Source: Domibacillus tundrae (lineage in GTDB: Bacteria > Bacillota > Bacilli > Bacillales > Domibacillaceae). From it: a DNA stretch of 64,000 bases. The notes beneath the pieces are model-generated. The model was not told the origin of the DNA, made no database searches, and worked only from the letters and a program-made list of their open reading frames with translations. The stretch lies in assembly GCF_000970675.1 (NCBI RefSeq), contig NZ_LAJA01000011.1, forward strand, positions 19,972-83,971. The letters are read 5' to 3'. Positions 33,441 to 42,519 of the stretch are shown here, in pieces (the first letter of the stretch is position 1; every line of letters begins with the position of its first letter). The position numbers were made by a program, and so were the translations under genes.

Positions 33441-33540
33441 CGGCGAAGACTCCTGCGGGACTAGCAGGCCAGGTGAGATCGGTGGAGGCGCGCAGCGACG
33501 GAAACAAGCTCAGCGCCTGCCCGCGGAACGCGAAGTCGCG
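33441..33540. repeat. GC-rich dispersed repeat inside element, second (inverted) copy
   Basis: Read on the minus strand it carries the same landmarks as the first copy: ACTTCGCGTTCCGCGGGCAG, TGAGC, TCTCACCTG, then CCCGCAGGAGTCTTCG. The two copies therefore form a large inverted pair about 150 bp apart. Confidence 0.65.
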
Positions 33541-33654
33541 AGTCCGCCGCATTTCGGCTTCAATCAGAAAGCTATACACCGCCATCACCAAAGAACAAGG
33601 ATGAAGAAGAAAAATCAAATGTGCTGACAAAAGGTTTTATTTGTCTACACTCTG

Positions 33655-33689
33655 AAGCCGGAAGAGGCCATTCTTCCGGCTTTTTTATT
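33655..33689 (+). terminator. right copy of duplicated terminator
   Basis: AAGCCGGAAGA / TTCTTCCGGCTT perfect hairpin followed by a T run. It is the intact member of the duplicated pair and probably the original terminator of the ZIP gene. Confidence 0.88.
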
Positions 33690-33712
33690 TTTTTGAATTT
33701 TTTTTCAAAAAA
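33689..33712 (+). promoter_or_regulatory. inverted repeat before the aceA promoter
   Basis: TTTTTTGAA and TTCAAAAAA, a perfect 9-bp inverted repeat with a 6-bp spacer, end 4 bp before the aceA -35 box. It could be an operator, though its base composition is simple. Confidence 0.35.
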
Positions 33713-33715
33713 GGG

Positions 33716-33744
33716 TTGGCAAACAAAATAAACTGTTATACAAT
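33716..33744 (+). promoter_or_regulatory. sigma-A promoter of aceA
   Basis: TTGGCA, 17-bp spacer, TACAAT. The start site region also contains the small palindrome ACAAT-ACAA-ATTGT (33740-33753). Confidence 0.75.
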
Positions 33745-33792
33745 ACAAATTGTAAACAACAAACTGTTTTATAACAAGGGGGATGTTTTAAA

Positions 33793-35082
33793 ATGGGAAA
33801 TACAACTCAACAGCGGGTAGATCAGCTTCAACAAGCGTGGGGAAATGATGCACGATGGAAAGGAATTGAACGTCCTTACTCGGCAGAAGAAGTGATTAAG
33901 CTTCGTGGTTCAATCGATATTGAACACACACTGGCTAAGCGCGGCGCTGACAAACTATGGAGTCTGGTTAATCAGGAAAATTTCGTTAATGCCCTTGGAG
34001 CATTGACAGGCAACCAGGCCGTACAGCAAGTAAAAGCAGGATTGAAAGCGATTTATTTAAGCGGCTGGCAAGTAGCGGCAGATGCGAACCTTTCAGGCAA
34101 CATGTACCCGGATCAAAGTCTTTATCCGGCTAACAGCGTTCCGAATGTTGTAAAGCGCATTAACCAGGCTCTTCAGCGTGCAGATCAAATTGCACATATG
34201 GAAGGCGACGAGTCGATCGATTATTTCGCGCCAATCGTAGCCGATGCGGAAGCTGGATTTGGGGGACAGCTGAACGTATTTGAGCTAATGAAAGGCATGA
34301 TCGAATCAGGCGCATCTGGGGTCCACTTTGAAGACCAGCTTTCTTCTGAGAAAAAATGCGGCCATTTAGGCGGGAAAGTTTTGCTTCCTACTCAAGTAGC
34401 AGTGAAAAACTTGGTTGCAGCACGTCTTGCAGCTGACGTAATGGGTGCTTCGACTGTTCTAATCGCTCGTACAGATGCCGATGCAGCTGACTTGATCACA
34501 AGTGATATCGATCCGGCAGATGCTGAGTTCCTAACTGGCGAACGCACATCAGAAGGTTTCTTCCGGACGAAAGCGGGTCTTGACCAGGCGATCGCACGTG
34601 GTCTTGCATACGCACAGTACGCGGATATGATTTGGTGCGAAACATCTGAACCGAATTTAGAGGATGCACAGCGTTTTGCGGATGCGATTCATGAAAAATT
34701 CCCGGGCAAATTACTTGCCTATAACTGCTCACCTTCATTTAACTGGAAAGCGAAACTCGATGATGAAACAATCGAGAAATATCAAGTGGAACTTGGAAAG
34801 ATGGGCTACAAATTCCAATTCGTTACACTTGCCGGCTTCCATACATTGAATTACAGCATGTTCCAGCTTGCGAACGGATACAAAACACGCGGCATGGGTG
34901 CATACTCTGAATTGCAGCAGGCCGAATTCGCAGCGGAAAAAGATGGCTACACAGCAACGCGCCACCAGCGTGAAGTTGGAACGGGCTACTTTGACGCCGT
35001 GGCTATGACTGTAACAGGCGGCCAGTCTTCAACGACTGCACTGAAAGGGTCAACAGAAGAGGAACAATTCCAGACAAACTAA
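33793..35082 (+). CDS. aceA: isocitrate lyase
   Basis: AceA cleaves isocitrate to glyoxylate and succinate in the glyoxylate shunt, allowing growth on acetate or fatty acids. The 429-residue length and the catalytic KKCGH at 187-191 (Cys189) are typical of the short bacterial enzyme, as is YSPSFNW-like YNCSPSFNW further on. It follows AAGGGGGATG. The usual partner, malate synthase, is not in this window, and the gene stands alone with its own promoter and terminator. Confidence 0.96.
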   Translation: MGNTTQQRVDQLQQAWGNDARWKGIERPYSAEEVIKLRGSIDIEHTLAKRGADKLWSLVNQENFVNALGALTGNQAVQQVKAGLKAIYLSGWQVAADANLSGNMYPDQSLYPANSVPNVVKRINQALQRADQIAHMEGDESIDYFAPIVADAEAGFGGQLNVFELMKGMIESGASGVHFEDQLSSEKKCGHLGGKVLLPTQVAVKNLVAARLAADVMGASTVLIARTDADAADLITSDIDPADAEFLTGERTSEGFFRTKAGLDQAIARGLAYAQYADMIWCETSEPNLEDAQRFADAIHEKFPGKLLAYNCSPSFNWKAKLDDETIEKYQVELGKMGYKFQFVTLAGFHTLNYSMFQLANGYKTRGMGAYSELQQAEFAAEKDGYTATRHQREVGTGYFDAVAMTVTGGQSSTTALKGSTEEEQFQTN

Positions 35083-35134
35083 TTTGATACGAACAAAGGG
35101 ATCTGTCTTACATTGGGGGATGTAAAATAGATGG

Positions 35135-35170
35135 AGGACCGTCTTCGAAATTGAAGACGGTCCTTCTTTT
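35135..35170 (+). terminator. intrinsic terminator after aceA
   Basis: AGGACCGTCTTC / GAAGACGGTCCT perfect 12-bp stem followed by a T-rich run. Confidence 0.9.
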
Positions 35171-35172
35171 TG

Positions 35173-35200
35173 TTTACGGAGGCGCAAATCATGGTAAAAT
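35173..35200 (+). promoter_or_regulatory. candidate promoter of gatCAB
   Basis: TTTACG, 16-bp spacer, TAAAAT, about 50 bp before the gatC start. Confidence 0.5.
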
Positions 35201-35250
35201 AGACTTTGTGCAATTACTAGCGTACAAATTTTTTACGGAGGTGGATTCCA

Positions 35251-35541
35251 TTGACGCGAATTTCAGAAGAACAAGTACGGCATGTGGCCCATTTGGCTCG
35301 CCTTGCTGTCACAGATGAAGAAGTGCATACATTTACGGAACAGCTCGATGCGATCATTACATTCGCCGAGCAGCTGAATGAACTTGATACATCAAACGTG
35401 AAGCCCACTTCACACGTTTTAAATATGAAAAATGTATTGCGTGCAGACGAATCGGCACCAGGACTTGACCGGGAAGACGTATTGAAAAATGCGCCGGATC
35501 AGCAGGACGGCCAAATTCGGGTGCCGTCGATTATTGAGTAA
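35251..35541 (+). CDS. gatC: Asp/Glu-tRNA amidotransferase subunit C
   Basis: GatC stabilises the GatCAB complex that converts Glu-tRNA(Gln) and Asp-tRNA(Asn) to the amidated forms. The 96-residue protein begins [17 protein letters not shown], typical of the family, and ends [11 protein letters not shown]. The start is TTG at 35251, behind ACGGAGGTGG. First gene of gatCAB. Confidence 0.95.
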   Translation: MTRISEEQVRHVAHLARLAVTDEEVHTFTEQLDAIITFAEQLNELDTSNVKPTSHVLNMKNVLRADESAPGLDREDVLKNAPDQQDGQIRVPSIIE

Positions 35542-35553
35542 GGGGGAAAAACT

Positions 35554-37002
35554 GTGTCATTATTTGATCATAAATTGACGGAGATTCAATCGATGCTTGA
35601 AAAAAAAGAAGTGTCAATTCCAGATCTCGTCGATGAATCGTTTAAACGCATCGCCGCAGTGGATAGCGATGTAAAAGCGTTTATTACATTAGATGAAGAA
35701 AATGCCCGTAAGCAGGCGGATGAAGCACAAAGCGCCGGCAAAACAGGTATTTTAACAGGCATTCCAATTGGTGTAAAAGATAATATCGTGACAAAAGGTC
35801 TTCGCACGACCGCAGCCAGCCAGATTCTTCATAATTTTGACCCGATCTATGATGCAACGGTTGTAAATAAGCTTCGCGAAGCCGGAACAATCACGGTCGG
35901 CAAATTAAACATGGATGAATTTGCGATGGGATCTTCAACAGAAAATTCAAGCTTCCAAAAAACACGTAATCCGTGGAACCTCGATCATGTGCCTGGCGGT
36001 TCATCCGGAGGTTCGGCTGCATCGGTTGCGGCTGGAGAAGTACCTTTTTCACTCGGCTCCGATACAGGGGGATCCATCCGTCAGCCAGCATCATTTTGCG
36101 GCGTCGTTGGCATGAAACCTACATATGGCCGTGTCTCGCGTTTTGGCTTAATCGCTTTTGCGTCATCGCTTGACCAAATTGGCCCGATTACACGCAATGT
36201 AGAAGATAATGCCCATCTCTTGGAAGCGATTGTCGGCATCGACTCGTATGATTCAACATCTGCGAACGTTCCAGGAGAGAATTTTGCGGCGAGTTTAACA
36301 GGCGATATTAAAGGCCTGCGTATTGCCGTGCCGAAAGAATACCTCGGAGAAGGGGTTACGGAAGAAGTAAAACAATCTATTCTTGCCGCGCTGAAAGTGT
36401 TAGAAGGACTCGGCGCGACGTGGGAAGAAGTATCGCTGCCGCATTCAAAATATGGCGTAGCGACTTATTATTTGCTTGCCTCATCTGAAGCATCGTCCAA
36501 CCTGGCCCGTTTTGACGGCATCCGTTACGGCTACCGGGCTGAAAATGCGGATAACTTAATTGAATTGTACAAAAAAACACGCGCAGAAGGCTTCGGTGAT
36601 GAAGTGAAACGCCGCATTATGCTCGGTACATTCGCGCTCAGCTCCGGCTACTATGATGCTTATTACAAAAAAGCGCAGCAAGTCCGTACGCTTATTAAAA
36701 AAGATTTTGAAGACGTGCTGGAAAACTATGATGTCATCATTGGCCCGACAACACCAACGCCAGCCTTTAAAATCGGTGAAATCATCGACGATCCATTGAC
36801 AATGTATGCAAACGATATTTTGACGATTCCAGTCAATCTTGCCGGCGTACCAGGCATCTCCGTTCCGTGTGGATTTGCGGAAAATGGACTGCCACTCGGC
36901 CTGCAAATTATTGGTCATCACTTTGACGAAAAAACCGTTTATCGTGTTGCTCATGCGTACGAGCAGGCAACTGATTTTCATAAACAAAAACCTGGGCTGT
37001 AA
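35554..37002 (+). CDS. gatA: Asp/Glu-tRNA amidotransferase subunit A
   Basis: GatA releases ammonia from glutamine for the amidotransferase. The 482-residue amidase-signature protein has the catalytic lysine in GVKDNI and the serine-rich loop [15 protein letters not shown], followed by [16 protein letters not shown] with the nucleophilic serine. GTG start at 35554, behind AAGGGGG, 12 bp after gatC. Confidence 0.96.
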   Translation: MSLFDHKLTEIQSMLEKKEVSIPDLVDESFKRIAAVDSDVKAFITLDEENARKQADEAQSAGKTGILTGIPIGVKDNIVTKGLRTTAASQILHNFDPIYDATVVNKLREAGTITVGKLNMDEFAMGSSTENSSFQKTRNPWNLDHVPGGSSGGSAASVAAGEVPFSLGSDTGGSIRQPASFCGVVGMKPTYGRVSRFGLIAFASSLDQIGPITRNVEDNAHLLEAIVGIDSYDSTSANVPGENFAASLTGDIKGLRIAVPKEYLGEGVTEEVKQSILAALKVLEGLGATWEEVSLPHSKYGVATYYLLASSEASSNLARFDGIRYGYRAENADNLIELYKKTRAEGFGDEVKRRIMLGTFALSSGYYDAYYKKAQQVRTLIKKDFEDVLENYDVIIGPTTPTPAFKIGEIIDDPLTMYANDILTIPVNLAGVPGISVPCGFAENGLPLGLQIIGHHFDEKTVYRVAHAYEQATDFHKQKPGL

Positions 37003-37017
37003 GGAGGGGACCAAGCT

Positions 37018-38445
37018 ATGCAATTTGAAACTGTCATCGGACTTGAAGTCCATGTTGAATTAAAAACAAACTCAAAAATCTTTTCATCGGCCCCAGCCCA
37101 TTTCGGCGCGGAGCCAAACACAAATACAACGGTTATTGACCTCGGCTATCCGGGCGTGCTGCCGGTCATGAATGAAAAAGCCGTTGAATTTGCGATGAAA
37201 GCGGCAATGGCGATCAACTGTGAAATCGCCGAAGAATCTATCTGGGACCGGAAAAATTATTTCTATCCAGATAACCCGAAAGCATATCAGGTGTCTCAAA
37301 ATGATAAGCCGATCGGTGAGCACGGATGGGTAGAAATTGAAGTAAACGGCGAAACGAAACGGATCGGTATTACGCGTCTTCATTTAGAAGAAGATGCGGG
37401 CAAGCTGACGCATGCCGGCAAGCATTCTCTTTGCGACTACAACCGCCAGGGAACACCGCTTGTCGAAATCGTCTCCGAGCCGGACATCCGTACACCGGAA
37501 GAAGCATACGCTTTTTTAGAAAAATTAAAAGCGATTATTCAATACACAGAAGTATCCGACTGCAAAATGGAAGAAGGATCGCTTCGCTGTGATGCGAACA
37601 TTTCGATCCGCCCATTTGGACAGGATGAATTTGGTACAAGAACGGAACTAAAAAACTTAAACTCATTTAACTTTGTCCGCAAAGGGCTTGAGTATGAAGA
37701 AAAACGTCAGGCGGAAGTTGTGTCTTCCGGTGGAAAAGTAGAACAGGAAACACGCCGCTTTGACGAATCAACAGGCAAAACCATTTTGATGCGTGTAAAA
37801 GAAGGATCAGATGACTACCGTTACTTCCCAGAACCGGATCTTCTGCCTGTTTACATTGACGATGAATGGAAAGAACGTGTCCGTTCATCTATTCCAGAGC
37901 TTCCGGACACACGTAAAAAGCGCTACATGGAAGAGCTTGGACTTCCGGCGCATGACGCGAAAATTTTGACGATGTCAAAAGACATTGCTGACTTCTTTGA
38001 AGCGACAGTCGCGGCCGGTGCAGGCGCAAAACAGGCGTCTAACTGGCTTATGGGCGAAGTGCCGGCGTATTTGAATGCGGAAGGCAAAGAGCTGTCGGAA
38101 ACAAAATTAACGCCAGAAAACCTGGCTGGCATGATTGCCCTGCTCGAAAAAGGGACAATTTCATCGAAGATTGCCAAAACAGTCTTTAAAGAAATCATCG
38201 AAAACGGCGGCAATGCAGAAGCAATCGTGAAAGAAAAAGGACTCGTTCAAATTTCGGACGAATCTGCCCTTCTAAAGTTCGTCAACGACGCACTGGACGC
38301 AAACCCGCAATCGATTGCCGACTTTAAAGAAGGCAAGAAAAAAGCGATCGGCTTCCTCGTCGGTCAAATTATGAAAGCATCAAAAGGCCAGGCTAATCCG
38401 CAGGCCATCAACAAATTGCTTGCGGAAGAAATTCAAAAGCGATAA
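37018..38445 (+). CDS. gatB: Asp/Glu-tRNA amidotransferase subunit B
   Basis: GatB binds the mischarged tRNA and carries the kinase/transamidase site. The 475-residue protein begins [20 protein letters not shown] and includes [16 protein letters not shown] and [18 protein letters not shown], with a C-terminal YqeY-like tail domain. GGAGGGG precedes the ATG. Last gene of the operon. Confidence 0.97.
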   Translation: MQFETVIGLEVHVELKTNSKIFSSAPAHFGAEPNTNTTVIDLGYPGVLPVMNEKAVEFAMKAAMAINCEIAEESIWDRKNYFYPDNPKAYQVSQNDKPIGEHGWVEIEVNGETKRIGITRLHLEEDAGKLTHAGKHSLCDYNRQGTPLVEIVSEPDIRTPEEAYAFLEKLKAIIQYTEVSDCKMEEGSLRCDANISIRPFGQDEFGTRTELKNLNSFNFVRKGLEYEEKRQAEVVSSGGKVEQETRRFDESTGKTILMRVKEGSDDYRYFPEPDLLPVYIDDEWKERVRSSIPELPDTRKKRYMEELGLPAHDAKILTMSKDIADFFEATVAAGAGAKQASNWLMGEVPAYLNAEGKELSETKLTPENLAGMIALLEKGTISSKIAKTVFKEIIENGGNAEAIVKEKGLVQISDESALLKFVNDALDANPQSIADFKEGKKKAIGFLVGQIMKASKGQANPQAINKLLAEEIQKR

Positions 38446-38452
38446 TACTCAT

Positions 38453-38483
38453 GCTGCTTCCTTTCTGAGGAAGCAGTTTTTTT
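38453..38483 (+). terminator. intrinsic terminator after gatB
   Basis: CTGCTTCC / GGAAGCAG stem with a T8 run. Confidence 0.85.
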
Positions 38484-38496
38484 GTTTAATTCCAAC

Positions 38497-38538
38497 TTGA
38501 CGTGTCGGATAAGATACGTTAAAGTATACATATCTTAT
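38497..38538 (+). promoter_or_regulatory. promoter with overlapping inverted repeat, esterase gene
   Basis: TTGACG, 17-bp spacer, TAAAGT (38497-38525). An 8-bp inverted repeat ATAAGATA (38509-38516) and TATCTTAT (38531-38538) brackets the -10 box and could bind a repressor. Confidence 0.45.
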
Positions 38539-38572
38539 AAAAATAATCGGAATTAAAACGGAGGGCCGCAAA

Positions 38573-39346
38573 ATGAGAGAAGAATATGCTGTAATGCCGG
38601 GTGCAGAGTCATTTTATTTAGAAGGAAATGAGATTGGGATTGTTCTGTCTCATGGATTTATCGGTACGCCGCAAAGTATTCGGGACGTGGCGGAAGCACT
38701 GAACAAACAAGGGTTTTCCGTGATTGCACCGCGTTTAAAAGGACATGGCACGCACCAGGCCGATATGGAAAAATGCACACATGATGACTGGTATGACAGC
38801 TATTTGCGCGCGTACCGCTTTTTAAAAAAACGCGGCAAGCGCATCTTTTTAATGGGGCAGTCAATGGGCGGTACCCTGACATTAAAATTTGCGGCAGCTC
38901 ATCAGGATGTTGAGGGCATCATCACGATTAACGCTGCACTCACATTGCCTTCACTTGATCATTTAGGAAATGACCCTGCTCCACGTTTTATTCCAGAAGG
39001 GTCTCCTGATATAAAAAAAGAAAATGTTCATGAAATTACTTATGAGGAAGCGCCAGTTGCTTCTATTCGTGAACTGCAAAAATTGATGAAAGAAGTACCG
39101 TCTGTCTTAAGCCGAATTCGAGTCCCGGCGCTTTGCATAAAGTCAGCGGTGGATCATGTTGTGCCGCCGGAAAATACGTCGTTTATTTACCAGTCCATTT
39201 CATCAACTCAAAAACAACTCATCACGCTAGCGGATTCGTATCATGTGGCAACGATGGATCATGATGCAGACCGCATCGTCGAAGCAGCAGCGGGCTTTAT
39301 TAAATCTATTGCGCTTAAGCAGGACCAATTGAAAAAAGTTCTTTAA
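38573..39346 (+). CDS. alpha/beta hydrolase, monoacylglycerol lipase/carboxylesterase-like
   Basis: The 257-residue cytosolic hydrolase has the oxyanion segment SHGFIGTPQS, nucleophile elbow GQSMGG, acid in KSAVDHVVPP and the final histidine in DSYHVATMDHD, so the triad is complete. The sequence style is that of Bacillus Est30/bMGL enzymes, which act on short- to medium-chain esters or monoacylglycerols. Its substrate here is not known. It is monocistronic and convergent with argD. GGAGGG precedes the ATG. Confidence 0.87.
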   Translation: MREEYAVMPGAESFYLEGNEIGIVLSHGFIGTPQSIRDVAEALNKQGFSVIAPRLKGHGTHQADMEKCTHDDWYDSYLRAYRFLKKRGKRIFLMGQSMGGTLTLKFAAAHQDVEGIITINAALTLPSLDHLGNDPAPRFIPEGSPDIKKENVHEITYEEAPVASIRELQKLMKEVPSVLSRIRVPALCIKSAVDHVVPPENTSFIYQSISSTQKQLITLADSYHVATMDHDADRIVEAAAGFIKSIALKQDQLKKVL

Positions 39347-39349
39347 AAT

Positions 39350-39384
39350 AAAGGAAGGCTGTCCGAAATGGACAGCCTTCCTTT
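39350..39384. terminator. bidirectional terminator between esterase and argD
   Basis: AAAGGAAGGCTGTCC / GGACAGCCTTCCTTT perfect 15-bp stem; A and T flanks allow use by both convergent units. Confidence 0.85.
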
Positions 39385-39400
39385 GCTTGCAACTAGTGCC

Positions 39401-40540
39401 TTACTTCTTCAAAATATTCACAATAACATTAACCGCTTTTTCGATTTCTTCCTCTGTGACATTCAAAGGTGGGAGGAGGCGAATGACGTGTGTGCCCGCT
39501 GTTAAAATGAGCAGATTTTGTTCTCGCGCTTTCGCTAGAAACGGTCCTGCTTCTTCATTCAGCTCAATGCCGACCATTAATCCTTTTCCTTTGAGCTTTT
39601 TAAAAATCGTTTCTTCTTTTAACACTTCATTTAATAAATAACGAAGCTTATCACCTTTTTTCGTCACATCTGTTAAAAAAGAGTCATCGAAAATCGTTGA
39701 CAATGTTTCTTTCGCCGCGGCGAGCGCGACAGGATTTCCGCCGAAAGTTGATCCGTGTGAGCCGGCTGAAAATGCGTCAGAAAGAGAGGCTTTGCCGATG
39801 ATGGCGCCGAGAGGGAAGCCGCTTGCGATCCCTTTTGCGACAGATATGATGTCCGGGTTCAAGCCAATATGCTGAAATGCGAACGGCTTGCCGGTCCGGC
39901 CGATTCCCGTTTGAATTTCATCGATAATCACGAGAGATCCGTTTTCATGGGCGAGCTTTTCCACTTCTCTTAAGAAATCCACATCGCCTTCATTAATGCC
40001 GCCTTCACCTTGAATGACTTCAAACATGACCGCAGCCGTGTTGTCATCAATCGCCGCTTTCAGTGAATCAATATCATTCATCGTCACATATTCAAATGAT
40101 TCCAGCATTGGTCCGAAGCCCGTTTTAATTTTATCCTGTCCGGTCGCCGCCATTGTCGCAAACGTGCGTCCGTGGAATGAGTCAATAAATGTAATGACTT
40201 TTGAGCGTCCGGTTGATTTGCGTGCGAGCTTAATGGCCGCTTCATTCGCTTCTGCACCGCTGTTTCCAAAAAAGACGAGGTCCAGTCCGGACGCATCAGT
40301 CAGCTGTTTAGCCACGTCTTCCTGCAGCTCGATCTGAAATAAATTCGACGTATGCCAAAATTGATTCAGCTGTTCCTCGACTGCTTTTTTCACGTTTTCC
40401 GGTGCGTGTCCGAGGTTGCATACGCTGATACCTGACGTGAAATCAAGGTATTCTTTACCATCTTTTGCTGTTAGATAGGCACCTTTTGCTTTAATCGGTG
40501 TCACGTCCCATCTTGCATACGTAGGGAATAAATAGCTCAA
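39401..40540 (-). CDS. argD: acetylornithine aminotransferase
   Basis: ArgD makes N-acetylornithine from the semialdehyde with PLP and glutamate. The 379-residue class III aminotransferase has the cofactor motif VIIDEIQTGIGRTGK and the PLP lysine in ISVAKGIASGFPLG. It begins SYLFPTYARWDVTPIKAKG. It overlaps argB by 4 bp and is the last gene of the argC-argB-argD run. Confidence 0.95.
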   Translation of the reverse strand: MSYLFPTYARWDVTPIKAKGAYLTAKDGKEYLDFTSGISVCNLGHAPENVKKAVEEQLNQFWHTSNLFQIELQEDVAKQLTDASGLDLVFFGNSGAEANEAAIKLARKSTGRSKVITFIDSFHGRTFATMAATGQDKIKTGFGPMLESFEYVTMNDIDSLKAAIDDNTAAVMFEVIQGEGGINEGDVDFLREVEKLAHENGSLVIIDEIQTGIGRTGKPFAFQHIGLNPDIISVAKGIASGFPLGAIIGKASLSDAFSAGSHGSTFGGNPVALAAAKETLSTIFDDSFLTDVTKKGDKLRYLLNEVLKEETIFKKLKGKGLMVGIELNEEAGPFLAKAREQNLLILTAGTHVIRLLPPLNVTEEEIEKAVNVIVNILKK

Positions 40541-41301
40541 TTTGTTTCCTCCTTATTAAATAAAGTACCGTACCACTTTCCGTCTTCATAAAATGGTTTT
40601 TTGCCGGAAACGATATGAACGTACCCACAGCTTTCAAGTGCTTTCAGCGCTGTGTTTACTTTTGGGATCATGCCGCCACTGATCACGCCTGAATTGATCA
40701 GCTCGTTTGTTTTAGTGGCGGTTAACGCGGGAATCAACTCTCCATCTTTGAGTACGCCGGGTACGTCTGTCACCATAAGCAGATGATCAGCAGCTAATGC
40801 GTAAGCAGCCGCTCCCGCCGCATGATCCGCGTTGACGTTTAAGACGGTTCCATTCGGTCCTTTTGCGATTGGTGTCAATACAGGAAGAAGCCCCGCCTGC
40901 AGGAAAAGTTCAAGTACTTGTTTATTTACAGTCGTCACATCGCCGACAAAACCGAGTTCTTCTTTATTAATAAAGTCGGCCTGCAAGATGCCTTGGTCGC
41001 TTGATTGAACGCCAATCGCCGGAATGCCCTGATCTTCTAAAAGACGGACGAGCTTCCGGTTCATGCTGCCGGACAGCACAAGTTCTGCTGCTTCTAACAC
41101 TTCTTTTGACGTCACACGAAGACCATTTTTAAATTCGCTTTTCACATTCATTTTCTCAAGCATCGCATTAATCTCTGGTCCGCCGCCATGAACGAATACG
41201 ATTTGGTATCCGTCCGCTATGAGCGATTTCATGCTGGAGAAAAAGCTGTCTGACAGTTCTTTTAAGACGCTGCCGCCGCATTTTACGACTACTGTTTTCA
41301 T
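40537..41301 (-). CDS. argB: acetylglutamate kinase
   Basis: ArgB phosphorylates N-acetylglutamate. The 254-residue amino-acid kinase begins KTVVVKCGGSVLKE, has the GGGPEIN substrate loop and the VTDVPGVLKDG ATP site. The short length fits the arginine-insensitive Bacillus type. It follows argC by 12 bp; argJ, which lies between the two in B. subtilis, is absent. Confidence 0.95.
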   Translation of the reverse strand: MKTVVVKCGGSVLKELSDSFFSSMKSLIADGYQIVFVHGGGPEINAMLEKMNVKSEFKNGLRVTSKEVLEAAELVLSGSMNRKLVRLLEDQGIPAIGVQSSDQGILQADFINKEELGFVGDVTTVNKQVLELFLQAGLLPVLTPIAKGPNGTVLNVNADHAAGAAAYALAADHLLMVTDVPGVLKDGELIPALTATKTNELINSGVISGGMIPKVNTALKALESCGYVHIVSGKKPFYEDGKWYGTLFNKEETN

Positions 41302-41313
41302 AGATTCTCCTCC

Positions 41314-42351
41314 TTATGGGTACATTGGGAAGCCTTTTAGTCCCGCTGTTTCGTCAAACCCAAACATAATATTCGCATTTTGAATGGCTTGTCCTGCCGC
41401 GCCTTTCACAAGATTGTCAATAACAGAAACGATCACAAGACGATTCGTGCGTGTATCAACATCAACCGAAATATCACAGAAATTCGAGCCGGCCACTTCT
41501 TTAATACCAGGGAATTGTTTCGATGGACGGACACGGACGAATGGATCATTTTTGTATGTGTCCGCGTAAAGAGCATGAACCTCTTCAGTTGTCATCTCGT
41601 TTGCAAGTGGCGCGTACATCGTTGCCATAATACCGCGTGAAACCGGCAAAAGGTGCGTTGAAAACGTGATTGGCGCGACCTCTTCATTCCACCAGGAAAG
41701 CTGCTGTTCAATTTCTGGAATATGCTGATGCTCATTTACTTTATAAATACGGAAGTTATCGTTCATTTCTGCAAAGTGAACGAGCGGTGACAGGCCGCGT
41801 CCGGCTCCGGACACACCTGATTTTGCGTCGATAATAATGTTTTTTACATCAATGACACCGTTTTTCACAGCGGGTGCGAGTCCTAAAAGTGCCGCTGTCG
41901 GGTAGCAGCCCGGGTTGGACAATACTTTGGCTGATTTTATATTTTCCCGGTTCCATTCAGTCAGTCCGTATACCGCATCTGCAATAAACTCTTTTGGAGC
42001 GGGCTCTTTTTTATACCACTTTTTATAATCTTCTGTTTCTTTCAGACGGAGATCGCCGGACAAGTCCACCACTTTGGCGTGGCCGCCGGCAAGCTGTGGC
42101 GCAAGAGCAGCGGCTGCGCCAGAAGGAACGGCCAAAAAGACAATATCTGATTCTTGTTTGATCACTTCTGTATCAATTTTAGTAAGTGGAAGCGGACAAA
42201 TGTCTGCCAAGTGGGGATATTCATCTGTGACAGGAACACCGTCTTTGCTTGATGAATATACAGCGTGCAGATCAAAGTCAGGATGATTGGATAAAAGACG
42301 TATAAGTTCAATACCCCCGTAGCCGGAAGCACCGATTACTGATGCTTTCAT
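41314..42351 (-). CDS. argC: N-acetyl-gamma-glutamyl-phosphate reductase
   Basis: ArgC reduces acetylglutamyl phosphate to the semialdehyde with NADPH. The 345-residue protein opens with the dinucleotide loop VIGASGYGGIELIRLL and has the catalytic cysteine in LSNPGCYPTAAL. It is the first gene of the operon, with a consensus promoter and an ARG-box-like sequence upstream. Confidence 0.96.
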   Translation of the reverse strand: MKASVIGASGYGGIELIRLLSNHPDFDLHAVYSSSKDGVPVTDEYPHLADICPLPLTKIDTEVIKQESDIVFLAVPSGAAAALAPQLAGGHAKVVDLSGDLRLKETEDYKKWYKKEPAPKEFIADAVYGLTEWNRENIKSAKVLSNPGCYPTAALLGLAPAVKNGVIDVKNIIIDAKSGVSGAGRGLSPLVHFAEMNDNFRIYKVNEHQHIPEIEQQLSWWNEEVAPITFSTHLLPVSRGIMATMYAPLANEMTTEEVHALYADTYKNDPFVRVRPSKQFPGIKEVAGSNFCDISVDVDTRTNRLVIVSVIDNLVKGAAGQAIQNANIMFGFDETAGLKGFPMYP

Positions 42352-42362
42352 TGGAAAACTCC

Positions 42363-42380
42363 TTTGTATTTTTATTTATA
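42363..42380 (-). promoter_or_regulatory. ARG box candidate in the argC leader
   Basis: Read on the minus strand, TATAAATAAAAATACAAA fits the 18-bp ArgR/AhrC half-operator pattern with an AT core. It lies between the promoter and the argC start. AT-rich sequence next to it may hold a second box. Confidence 0.5.
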
Positions 42381-42411
42381 TTTATTAATAATTATTAAGT
42401 TGTATTCTCTC

Positions 42412-42440
42412 ATTATAAAATTGTCCTCACTTTAAATCAA
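42412..42440 (-). promoter_or_regulatory. sigma-A promoter of argCBD
   Basis: On the minus strand: TTGATT, 17-bp spacer, TATAAT. Confidence 0.75.
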
Positions 42441-42446
42441 CCGATT

Positions 42447-42475
42447 TTGTCAAATGCTTTGTTTTTGTGCATAAT
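42447..42475 (+). promoter_or_regulatory. sigma-A promoter of the thioredoxin-like gene and dagK
   Basis: TTGTCA, 17-bp spacer, CATAAT. Its -35 lies 7 bp from the divergent argC -35, so the two promoters are back to back. Confidence 0.65.
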
Positions 42476-42519
42476 GGTGGAAGGGGATGTTTTGAAAATC
42501 CGTAACGGAGGAACAAAAA

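Larger units (their letters stand above)
33132..33654 (+). mobile_element. 523-bp non-autonomous element flanked by duplicated terminator (copy A)
   Basis: Imperfect terminal inverted repeats CAGGCTGTCGACAAA and CAGAGTGTAGACAAA (12 of 15 identical) bound the element, which encodes no transposase. Its left 70 bp and right 105 bp match the 171-bp copy at 50630-50800 in opposite orientation. The middle holds two inverted copies of a GC-rich Bacillaceae repeat. A 28-bp direct duplication flanks it. It is probably a MITE-like derivative of an insertion sequence; the IS1182 family is suggested from memory of its targeting of terminator palindromes and is not proven. Confidence 0.8.

Noticed and set aside
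33178..33604. Open frames across the 523-bp element that could be taken as small genes
   Set aside because: They fall on inverted repeats and GC-rich repeat copies, have no ribosome sites and encode no recognisable domain.
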